64,000 nucleotides of DNA from Acidobacteriota bacterium (GTDB lineage Bacteria > Acidobacteriota > Terriglobia > Terriglobales > Acidobacteriaceae), in the NCBI GenBank assembly GCA_013285705.1, contig JABDHA010000008.1:1-64000 (forward strand). The letters run 5' to 3'. The notes under the pieces are model-generated. The model made no database searches. It was not told the origin of the DNA and was given only the letters and a program-made list of their open reading frames with translations. The translations under genes and the position numbers were made by a program. Positions 18,612 to 25,876 of the stretch are shown piece by piece; within the stretch, counting starts at the first letter, position 1; each line of letters begins with the position of its first letter.

Positions 18612-18779
18612 TCAGAAAAGCAGCTTTAGAGTGAGTTGAAGAATGCGGTTCGGATCGGCGCTTTGAATCTTTCCGTTACTGCTTGAACTAACATCGGCAA
18701 CCGGATTTAGGAAATTAGTATGGTTGAGTGCATTGAAGAATTCTGAACGAAACTGCAACTTCATCTCACGTGGCTGCGG
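18612..18779 (-). pseudogene. TonB-dependent receptor C-terminal fragment
   Basis: The minus strand encodes about 55 residues including LQFRSEFFNALNHTNFLNP, then a serine run and NRILQLTLKLLF before the stop at 18612. EFFNALNHTNF is the hallmark last-strand region of Oar-type receptors, and the terminal Phe is typical of outer-membrane barrels. The rest of the gene (more than 3 kb) is missing. It is a deletion scar of a third receptor in this window. Confidence 0.8.
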
Positions 18780-18894
18780 AATTTACGGCAAGTAGTCCCC
18801 CGCGCCACACGTTTAGCCGCCTGTCTGCTTGAACGCCATTATGCCGCCTATGATGTGCTGGCACCAATCATAGCCATATCGAACGATCAGCCCG

Positions 18895-19146
18895 TCAGTC
18901 CCGACGCTCTGCCTCATTCTTCGGCTTATCAGAAGTCATAATCCAATCCACCTTCGAGAATGGAACAAACGAATACGCGCCCTCGTTGAATAAGTCTGGC
19001 AGAGATTCCCCGGTAGTTTTCAGCTTCAATTCATTCGCAAACGTCGTTCCCTCAATCCAGATTCCACCCTGCTCTATCGAGTAGTTCGCTGTCACTACCG
19101 CAACATCCAGTGCCGAAAACTTTATGAGCGCCGCTTTATTAGCCAT
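18895..19146 (-). CDS. Small conserved-looking hypothetical protein
   Basis: An 83-residue protein starting at ATG 19146. The sequence alternates hydrophobic and polar residues as in a small beta-barrel (DVAVVTANYSIEQGGIWIEG, FVPFSKVDWIM) and ends in a charged tail (KPKNEAERRD). Similar short acidobacterial proteins of unknown role exist (DUF6812-like); this is a weak family resemblance by eye. Its start overlaps the decayed 3' part of the integrase/TIR relic. Confidence 0.5.
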   Translation of the reverse strand: MANKAALIKFSALDVAVVTANYSIEQGGIWIEGTTFANELKLKTTGESLPDLFNEGAYSFVPFSKVDWIMTSDKPKNEAERRD

Positions 19147-19293
19147 GTATTCCTCGGTTTGGAGATTTTGTCCAGCATTTCAGTTGGATGCGAACTTGGG
19201 ATGCACAGCTGCGCCACGCTTTCTGTGGTGCACCGGCATTCGACGGGGCCCCCCGCATGCCGGCCGGATCGTCAGGGTGAGCGGGATATTTAA

Positions 19294-19678
19294 TCAGTGG
19301 AGGATTGTATCCACAAGCTTCTGAAGTGCCTTCTCGATATTCCCGTCTCGAAGATCTACGTATTGATAGCGTCGAAGTATAGTGGAAGAGGCGAATTCCT
19401 GCAGCCTTCAAACCTTCAGCGACTTGCCCGGCAACTTCTGAATCGTGGTGGGAGTAGCTCAGGTACACCATCATTTCCTGTTTGCCCAATTTGACAAGCA
19501 ACGACGAGACAGAGCTGCGGATCGTCGATAACAATGAAGTCTCGGGCACTCCCCTATCAAATCGCAACCGAGATGACCGTTTGGACCTCAGCTTTTCGGG
19601 GGAATCGCGCCCAAGGTAAACGCGTACGAGCCAGGTGCTCGCACCGCGCGCAATAATCTGCTCTAGTTTGCGGGCCAT
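19294..19678 (-). pseudogene. Chimeric relic: integrase N-terminus joined to a broken TIR domain
   Basis: From ATG 19678, behind a strong GGAGGTGA site, the first 30 residues (MARKLEQIIARGASTWLVRV, then YLGRD) look like the N-terminus of a tyrosine recombinase. The frame then passes through about 35 residues of no clear identity into a TIR-like start: MMVYLSYSHHDSEVAGQVAE, then GLKAAGI, at about 19474. After FHY the correct frame shifts by one base and resumes as RRYQYVDLRDGNIEKALQKL with a stop at 19294, matching the end of bacterial TIR domains. The centre of the TIR domain is deleted. It is a scar of a mobile or defence-related locus and is not functional. Confidence 0.6.
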
Positions 19679-19965
19679 AGTTCACCTCCGGCCCGCAATG
19701 GGGCACACATGGTGCCGCGGAGATCAAGTTTTATTGGGGGTTTGAGAACTGTATTACCGATCAGTGGAATTCAGTGACCGGGACCAACCGAAAGCTCTCG
19801 CACGAGGATATACAGCGGAGACTGCGCCACGAGGCTTGAAGTGGGGGAATACCATGACAGGTCGGGTGAGTTGAAAGCTCGGGACTTCCCCTCTTGATTG
19901 CCACCTGACTGAAAGGATATGTCCGACAGAATTCTCGAAAAACGTACCATGGATGAGAGGCCGCT
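19679..19965. other. Intergenic stretch, nothing recognised
   Basis: It holds the intact ribosome site of the integrase relic at its left end (19681-19689, complement) and the ribosome site of the small plus-strand frame at its right end. No other feature was seen. Confidence 0.35.
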
Positions 19966-20130
19966 ATGGAGCTAAACGAACCCATTACGCTAGGCGACGA
20001 GCTGCAGTTTTGCGAAACCGGTAACCGCCTTGCGCTTGAATTCCTCAGAATATCGCGCGACGTGCTTAAAGACGCAGTTGCGGCCGAGAACGAAAACCTG
20101 TCTCAAGTCCCGAATCGTAAATTCATTTGA
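19966..20130 (+). CDS. Possible 54-residue small protein
   Basis: ATG 19966 follows GAGAGG by 6 bases. The product (MELNEPITLGDELQFCETGN, then RLALEFLRISRDVLKDA) is acidic with an amphipathic helical middle, and ends at TGA 20128. Codon use looks protein-like, but I recognise no family, and the surroundings are full of relics. Confidence 0.3.
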   Translation: MELNEPITLGDELQFCETGNRLALEFLRISRDVLKDAVAAENENLSQVPNRKFI

Positions 20131-20216
20131 AGCACTGCTGTGCCATACTCGCCACTGCCCACACTGTAAAGAAGATTAGATTGACCCACCTTGCTCGTGC
20201 AGTCGGGCAAAGCAAA

Positions 20217-20246
20217 AGGGCGACTTCTCTCGCGAGTCGTCGCCCT
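20217..20246. terminator. GC-rich hairpin, possible terminator
   Basis: AGGGCGAC (20217-20224) pairs with GTCGCCCT (20239-20246) around a 14-base loop that can extend the stem with ACT/AGT. No clean T-run follows, so it may be a weak terminator for the small frame at 19966-20130, or a decayed structure. Confidence 0.35.
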
Positions 20247-20426
20247 CTACCATCCGATTTCTCGAAGATCTGGTTCGGCACCTGATCGCAACTCTGTCAT
20301 CCCAGAATCATTCGGGACCTGCGAGCTTGCGCCCACTTTCCCGTGCTCTTCCCCGGATCACGTCTCTTGCAAGAACCTTCTTAGTCCATCGTTAGGTTTT
20401 CAGTTTCCTGAACCCCTTGAGTTCCG

Positions 20427-20810
20427 TTGCCGGTCATCCCCTCCAACGCCCGCATTGCCTCATTTCTGCCCTACGCGCAGATCATGCCGGAGATCGACCT
20501 CCTCATCACAAACGGTGGCTATGGCACCGTAAACATGGCGATCTCGCACGGCATTCCGGTCATCTCAGCCGGTCTTACGGAAGATAAGGAAGAGGTATCC
20601 GCTCACGTCCAGTGGTCCGGCGCAGGGATCGATTTGCGCACTAACCAGGCGACCCATGAGGCCATTCAGCACGCGGTCGACGAGATCTTTACGCAGCCTG
20701 GTTACCGCGAGCGCGCCCAGCAGTTCTCGCTCGAGTTCGCCAGCCACGACGTCGAAGCCGAACTGCTCAGCTTGATCGAGGAGTGCGTTCGCGACAGCGT
20801 CAGCGCATAA
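20427..20810 (+). pseudogene. C-terminal fragment of a UGT/MGT-type glycosyltransferase
   Basis: The last 125 residues of a family GT1 enzyme: SNARIASFLPYAQIMPEIDL, then LITNGGYGTVNMAISHGIPV, TEDKEEVSAHVQWSG and GIDLRTNQAT. These form the nucleotide-sugar-binding half, with the usual G-G-x-G-T-x-x-x-A-x-x-x-G-x-P motif. Full-length members are about 400-430 residues. An in-frame TGA (20418-20420) lies just before the homology begins, and only a TTG is available as a start, so the acceptor half is gone. The IS6-family element begins 84 bases downstream. Confidence 0.75.
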
Positions 20811-20893
20811 CTCCGCGCCAGACGTGCCTCATCGCTGCACACTTCCCCGTGCAGCGACGAGGCTGCATCTCTCGCCTCAAACTTAGAAAAGGA

Positions 20894-21712
20894 GGTTCTG
20901 GTGCAAACTCTGAGACGGTTGGCGTGGACGGCGAAAGTGATTACAGATGAGAGCATGGGATTTGTTCAAGGGGCGGCATTTCGACCGGGAAATTATTGTG
21001 CTTTGCGTGCGTTGGTATCTCAGATACAAACTGAGCTCTCGCGACTTGGTCCAAATGATGGCGGAGCGAGATATTGAAGTTACACACACGACGATTTTGC
21101 GTTGGGTACAACGCTCTGTGCCTGAGTTCGAGAAGTGCTGGAGTCAGTACTCTCGGCCAGTAGGTAGGTCGGTCATGGCGCTGTGATGAGACCTATATCT
21201 GAGTGAAGGGCCGGTGGACCTACCTATATCGAGCAGTGGACAAACTGGGTCGAACGGTAGACTTCCTGTTGAGTGAACGGCGATGTTGCGGCAGCCAAGC
21301 GCTTCTTCAGCAAGGCGATGAAGGAGCATGGTGCGCCGCGGGTCATCACACTCGATGCTTACGCTGCTTCGCATCGAGCTATCACGGAATTGCAATCAAC
21401 GGGAACGTTAGTGCGCTGTGTAGAGATACGGTCAAGCAGTTACCTGAACAATGTGGTGGAGCAGGATCATCGCCGTATCAAACAGCGAGTTCGGACGACG
21501 CTTGGATTCAAGCGATTCGAGATAGCAGAGATAACCGTCATCGGCATTGAGCTTGCAGAGAAGATTCGGAAACAGGAGTTCAAGATCGGGAATTTACCAG
21601 GTAGGCCTGTATCTGTTCCTGGCATATGAGCTGCTGTCCTCGCGGCATAACCCTGCAAACACTCCTCTCAATACCATCGGCCACTCATTCCGAGAAAGTT
21701 TGCACCAGAACC
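20894..21712 (+). mobile_element. Inactive IS6-family insertion sequence
   Basis: The 819-bp element is bounded by a perfect 16-bp inverted repeat: GGTTCTGGTGCAAACT at 20894-20909 and its complement at 21697-21712. The GTGCAAACT core and the size fit the IS6/IS26 family. The flanking octamers (GAAAAGGA and CGCATGCG) do not match, so there is no target duplication. That fits either cointegrate resolution and rearrangement, or decay. Confidence 0.85.
20947..21629 (+). pseudogene. IS6-family transposase, frameshifted
   Basis: Three frames together give a full IS6 DDE transposase. The N-terminus (FKGRHFDREIIVLCVRWYLR, then HTTILRWVQR) is in one frame. A shift near 21165 leads to WRCDETYI, then an in-frame TGA, then VKGRWTYLYRAVDKLGRTVD. 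A second shift near 21270 leads to DVAAAKRFFSKAMKEHGAPR, VITLDAYAASHRAI and NNVVEQDHRRIKQR. The catalytic Asp (CDETY), Asp (TLDAY) and Glu (VVEQDH) are all still visible, but two frameshifts and one stop prevent synthesis. Confidence 0.85.
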
Positions 21713-21746
21713 CGCATGCGGATGTACACGGCGCCGCGTTTTCCGG

Positions 21747-22850
21747 CTACTCGACGAACTTCCCACAGGTATTCGCTCGTGCAAGCCTGGTGATGCGACC
21801 GGTCTGATTCCAGTCTGAGATGTAGATATTCGCCTCTCTGTCGATGAAGCAGCCGTGAGCGGCGGTGAAAATTGCGGGCGCGACCTGCCTGGGATCAACG
21901 TTGTAATTAGCCCACTGCTTCTTGTCGCTGTTATCGCCCAGGAACGCCACGGGCACGTTGTACCGGTCAAGGATAGTCACACGGCCCTCCAATTCGGAGA
22001 TCACTGCGTAGTCGCCGTAGAAACTAATCTGACAGGGACGGCGCAGGTGCTGCGTGACCGTGCGAACGAATTTGCCGTCGAAATCGAAATGGCAAAGACG
22101 ACGGTTTTCGCGGTCGCAGACTAACAGGAGTGGTTGGTCGTAACGTGTATCGACTGCCATGCCGTGGCTGCAGTTCATCATCCCTTCTTCGGAGCCCTTG
22201 CCTGAATACGCTGCGAGATAATTTCCCTTCTTGTCAAAACGAAAGAGGCGAGAATCGCCATAGCCATTGGCGATGAAGAGGGAGCCGTCCGGTGCGGGAA
22301 CCGCTGCTGTCAGCCGCCACTCATTGGCGGTTTTGAAGCCAGCTTCGGGCGGCGCGCTGAGCTTCTGGACGACACTGCCGTCGGGCCTGATCTTGATGAA
22401 GAGCCAGTTTTCCTGCGGATTCCCTTTCTGCACAGTCGCATAGAAAAGCTCCTCGCCGTTTTCTTCCGCGTGCACCAGGGAATGAACTTCAGGATATTGG
22501 CTGACGATGGTCTTGAGGAGCCTGCCTTCTGGGCTGAAGACCAGTACCCCTGTGGCGCTCTGCGTACTGATATAGACGCGGCCAGCATTGTCTGTAGCGA
22601 TACCGCCATGCGTGCCGCCAAAAGTAGTTCCCGAGGGCAGCTGTCCCCAGTTGGGGACGACGCGGTAGGTCCACTCGCCGTTGCCCGTCAGGAACTCCTG
22701 CGTGCTGCAGTGGGACTCAGCCGTCGTTGCCGACGGAGCAGCAAGTGCGGTTAGAGCAAGGGCTCCGGCTGAAGTGAAGAATCGTCGTCGGTCGAAGCTC
22801 TCTGAAAGAGGGTGCGCGGAGGGTCGTTGCATTGCTTTTGTCCTGTTCAT
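21747..22850 (-). CDS. Tat-exported NHL/six-bladed propeller protein (PAL-like)
   Basis: A 367-residue exported protein with a twin-arginine leader (DRRRFFTSAGALALTALA). The mature part is a six-bladed NHL/SMP-30-type beta-propeller (GGIATDNAGRVYISTQSATG, SHGMAVDTRYDQPLLLVCDR, FIDREANIYISDWNQTGRI), resembling peptidyl-alpha-hydroxyglycine lyase-like domains that accompany planctomycete-type cytochrome clusters. The gene is last in a four-gene minus-strand operon, and its ATG overlaps the stop of the preceding gene as ATGA (22847-22850). No catalytic role can be assigned from sequence alone. It may be a periplasmic scaffold or sugar/peptide-handling enzyme. Confidence 0.75.
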   Translation of the reverse strand: MNRTKAMQRPSAHPLSESFDRRRFFTSAGALALTALAAPSATTAESHCSTQEFLTGNGEWTYRVVPNWGQLPSGTTFGGTHGGIATDNAGRVYISTQSATGVLVFSPEGRLLKTIVSQYPEVHSLVHAEENGEELFYATVQKGNPQENWLFIKIRPDGSVVQKLSAPPEAGFKTANEWRLTAAVPAPDGSLFIANGYGDSRLFRFDKKGNYLAAYSGKGSEEGMMNCSHGMAVDTRYDQPLLLVCDRENRRLCHFDFDGKFVRTVTQHLRRPCQISFYGDYAVISELEGRVTILDRYNVPVAFLGDNSDKKQWANYNVDPRQVAPAIFTAAHGCFIDREANIYISDWNQTGRITRLARANTCGKFVE

Positions 22851-24313
22851 AATTTGGCCCCGGCAGCAGAATTCTGGGCAACACCCGATGGCGCAGCAGC
22901 AGGCGCAGGCTGTGCGGGAGTGTTGAAGAGATAGACATGGCGAAGGTTCTTCATGGAGGCGAGATCCGCCGCAGCCTCCTTAGTCATCTTCGTGCCACTC
23001 AGATTGATATAGACCAAATGTGGGAGTATCGTGAGCCTGGAAGTCTTGGCACCAGTTATCGCTGTGCCTTCCAGATGGATGGCGCGCAGATTTGTGAACG
23101 TCGACAACGTATCAAAGGATGCATCGGTAACACTCGTGCGTCCAAGCTCAACCTCAACGATATATGGCGCGAACTTCTGGAACTGCGCCAACTGCGCATC
23201 GCCAAAGCTGGAAGCCACATCGACGGTGTGGAGAACCAGTCCATCAGAAGGCTTGGACGAGACAGGCAACAGCTTTGCCCCTTGGCCGTTCTGCATCTGG
23301 TGAATTTCGACGATCAGGCTGCTGTAATCACCAACAGGTGCGATCGGAGGATCCTTTAGCGCTTCCGCAAAGGAGATACCCTGAAGCGAGGTCATTGTCG
23401 GCGAGGCGCCCTGCTCGATCCATGTCCCGATCCAGCGTATTTCCTCTGCGTGTAGAGGCGGGTGACCTTCGGCGGGCATGAAGTGCTTGTCGTCCGTGGG
23501 GAGAGTGATGCGCTGCAGGAGGATGCTGTCGCCAGGTCTGCCGGCAGTGATGACGCGGCCATCCTTGCCGCCCTTCATGAGTGACGAGAAAGAATCCAGG
23601 CGCAAGCCACCCTGTACTTTACTTTCGCCATGACAACCGACACAGTTGGCATCAAAGATCGGATTGATGTGCCTGGCATAGAACGAACCGTCGTCGGCTT
23701 TCGTCCGACCCATCATGGTAAAGCGTTGCAGCGAAGCGGGAAGATATTCGGTGAGATAGCTACTGCCATGGGTAAGGGAGCCGCCCTGATGGGCAGTCCA
23801 GGCCAGCAAAAGAAGAACGATTGCAAGCATCACAGGGTAAACGCGGGATACTTCAGTAGCAAACCAGGAGGGTCGCGTCAGCAAGCAAAAAAGCACGCCG
23901 ATCGTCAGCGTGATGCCACCCCACATATGGCGAACGACGGTTGCACCCTGGTCGCCGCTGCCGTAGGCCAACAGATACCCCAGCGTAACCGCGCCAAGAC
24001 AGCTGACAAAGGCCAGCAGAAGCACAAACCCGGCGGCCTCACGTAACGCGGGACGCTTGCGTCCGACGATCTCAAGCAATGGCAGCAGTACGAGAAAACC
24101 GATGGGCAGGTGAACAACGAGTGGATGAAATCGTCCGAGGAATTGCTGCCAGTTGGCGTGTGGTTTGCCGTTCAGACGAAAGAGCACAGGCAGCAACAGC
24201 AGAAGTGGGCAGAAGATAAATGTCGCCAGCGAGACCGGCGTAGCTAGTTTTGCCAGGCGTAGTTTCAAGTGCGATGGGCGGGATGACCTGGCCGCATTTT
24301 TAGCAACTGTCAC
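22847..24313 (-). CDS. Membrane-anchored PSCyt1-type cytochrome c protein with LRR-like end
   Basis: A 488-residue protein starting with GTG at 24313 and overlapping the upstream stop as GTGA. The first 190 residues hold about six transmembrane helices of the DUF2231 type (FHPLVVHLPIGFLVLLPLLE). A planctomycete-type cytochrome domain follows, with one haem motif, NCVGCHGES (C-x-x-C-H), the QGGLRLDSFSSLMKGGKDG segment and HFMPAEGHPPLHAEEIRWI. The C-terminal 110 residues carry leucine-rich-repeat-like strands (TLSTFTNLRAIHLEGTAITG, LTILPHLVYINLSGTKMT), usual in these proteins. It probably passes electrons from the periplasmic PSD1/DUF1501 partners encoded upstream to the membrane (inference from context). 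Confidence 0.8.
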   Translation of the reverse strand: MTVAKNAARSSRPSHLKLRLAKLATPVSLATFIFCPLLLLLPVLFRLNGKPHANWQQFLGRFHPLVVHLPIGFLVLLPLLEIVGRKRPALREAAGFVLLLAFVSCLGAVTLGYLLAYGSGDQGATVVRHMWGGITLTIGVLFCLLTRPSWFATEVSRVYPVMLAIVLLLLAWTAHQGGSLTHGSSYLTEYLPASLQRFTMMGRTKADDGSFYARHINPIFDANCVGCHGESKVQGGLRLDSFSSLMKGGKDGRVITAGRPGDSILLQRITLPTDDKHFMPAEGHPPLHAEEIRWIGTWIEQGASPTMTSLQGISFAEALKDPPIAPVGDYSSLIVEIHQMQNGQGAKLLPVSSKPSDGLVLHTVDVASSFGDAQLAQFQKFAPYIVEVELGRTSVTDASFDTLSTFTNLRAIHLEGTAITGAKTSRLTILPHLVYINLSGTKMTKEAAADLASMKNLRHVYLFNTPAQPAPAAAPSGVAQNSAAGAKL

Positions 24314-25863
24314 GCAAGAAGTCCCTGCACCACGCTGGCCGGAGTTGTTCCAGTCAATTTCTGGTCGAGACCCTGGAACTTGTACGTGAGCCGGTTGTGA
24401 TCAATACCGAGGCAATGCAGGATGGTCGCGTTGAAGTCGCGCACAGGTACAGGGTCCTTGACGACGTTGTAGCTGAAGTCATCGGTTTCTCCATATACGA
24501 TGCCGGCACGCGTACCGCCGCCCGCCATCCATGTGGTGAAGCAGCGCGGGTGATGATCGCGTCCGTAGTTCTCTTTTGAGAGCCCTCCCTGGCTGTAAAC
24601 TGTGCGGCCAAATTCGCCCCCCCAGACCACCACGGTATCGTCGAGCAGGCCGCGCCGTTTCAGGTCTGTCACTAGAGCATAACAACCACGATCGGTCTCG
24701 CGGCACAAGATGGGAAGAATACCCGTAACGTCACCGTGCACATCCCAACCGCGTTTGTAGATTTGTGTGAAGCGCACACCACGCTCGGCCATGCGGCGGG
24801 CAAGCAGGCAATTGTAGGCGAATGTGCCCGGCTGCTTTGCCTCTTCTCCATAGAGGTCCCATGTGGACTGCGGTTCTTTGCTGAGGTCAACCAGTTCGGG
24901 CACTGAGGCCTGCATTCTGTAGGCCATCTCGTATTGTGCGATGCGTGCATTAGTTTCCGGATCGCCGAGTTCAGCGAGCGTCTGCCGATTCAGCTCCTCA
25001 ACCGCATCAAGCATCTTCCGGCGCACTTCGCGATCTACACCATCGGGGTTCGAAAGGTAGAGCACGGGATCGCCACCAGATCGCAGGCCCACCCCTGCAT
25101 ATTCTGAAGAAAGGAACCCGCTGCTCCAGAGTCGCGACGATACCGGCTGGTTGTTCTCCTTGGTGTTCAGCTTGGTCTGCAGCACGATAAATGTGGGCAG
25201 GTTGTCATTCATGCTGCCCAGTCCATAAGAAAGCCACGAACCAAGACACGGCTTGCCTGCATTCATGTTGCCCGTGTTCATGAGCATAATCGCCGGCTCA
25301 TGGTTAATGGCGTCGGTATTGGTGGACTTGATGATGGTCAGCTCATCTACGATCTGCGCCGTATTCGGCAGCAGATCGCTGACATGCATGCCTGTTTGCC
25401 CGTAGGGCTTAAAGGACCAGTGCGAGGGAGCGATGGGAAAATGCGCCTGAGCGCTTGTCATGCCGGTAAGGCGCTGTCCGCCACGGATTGACTCGGGCAA
25501 GTCCTGGCTATAAAGCGCAGCCAGGTTGGGCTTGAAGTCGAGCATGTCGATTTGCGGCGGACCGCCGGACATGAAGAGATAGATGGCGCGCTTGGCCTTA
25601 GGCGCGAAGTGCGGCAGCTTGAGCTCTTCCGGTGTGGCTATGCGCGAAGTTGAAGGCGAATCGACAGCGTGGGCGTAGTGGTTTAGGCCACGATCACCCA
25701 TAAGGCTGGAGAGTGCTGCCCAGCCCAGCACCTTGCCGGTACGACCGAGAAAATTGCGCCGCGTCTCAAGAACTGCCCACTCCTGCTTGAGATTCGCGGG
25801 CACGGGCATGTTCATGACATCGGCGCCAGTTTCGCAATCGGTGCACAGCGGATGTTGCTTCAT
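24310..25863 (-). CDS. DUF1501 (sulfatase-superfamily-like) Tat protein
   Basis: A 517-residue DUF1501 protein. ATG 25863 lies 5 bases after AGGAG, while a GTG two codons upstream lacks that spacing. The signal is twin-arginine-like (ETRRNFLGRTGKVLGWAALS) and is preceded by a 35-residue cysteine-containing extension (HPLCTDCETG), an oddity of this family. Typical segments are YLFMSGGPPQIDMLDFKPNL, NHEPAIMLMNTGN, VVWGGEFGRTVYSQGGLSKE, then NYGRDHHPRCFTTWMAGGG. The last two match the alkaline-phosphatase-fold metal site (D/E and H-H positions). DUF1501 genes nearly always sit beside PSD1 cytochrome genes, as here. The reaction is unknown. Confidence 0.85.
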   Translation of the reverse strand: MKQHPLCTDCETGADVMNMPVPANLKQEWAVLETRRNFLGRTGKVLGWAALSSLMGDRGLNHYAHAVDSPSTSRIATPEELKLPHFAPKAKRAIYLFMSGGPPQIDMLDFKPNLAALYSQDLPESIRGGQRLTGMTSAQAHFPIAPSHWSFKPYGQTGMHVSDLLPNTAQIVDELTIIKSTNTDAINHEPAIMLMNTGNMNAGKPCLGSWLSYGLGSMNDNLPTFIVLQTKLNTKENNQPVSSRLWSSGFLSSEYAGVGLRSGGDPVLYLSNPDGVDREVRRKMLDAVEELNRQTLAELGDPETNARIAQYEMAYRMQASVPELVDLSKEPQSTWDLYGEEAKQPGTFAYNCLLARRMAERGVRFTQIYKRGWDVHGDVTGILPILCRETDRGCYALVTDLKRRGLLDDTVVVWGGEFGRTVYSQGGLSKENYGRDHHPRCFTTWMAGGGTRAGIVYGETDDFSYNVVKDPVPVRDFNATILHCLGIDHNRLTYKFQGLDQKLTGTTPASVVQGLLA

Positions 25864-25876
25864 CGCCACTCCTGCA

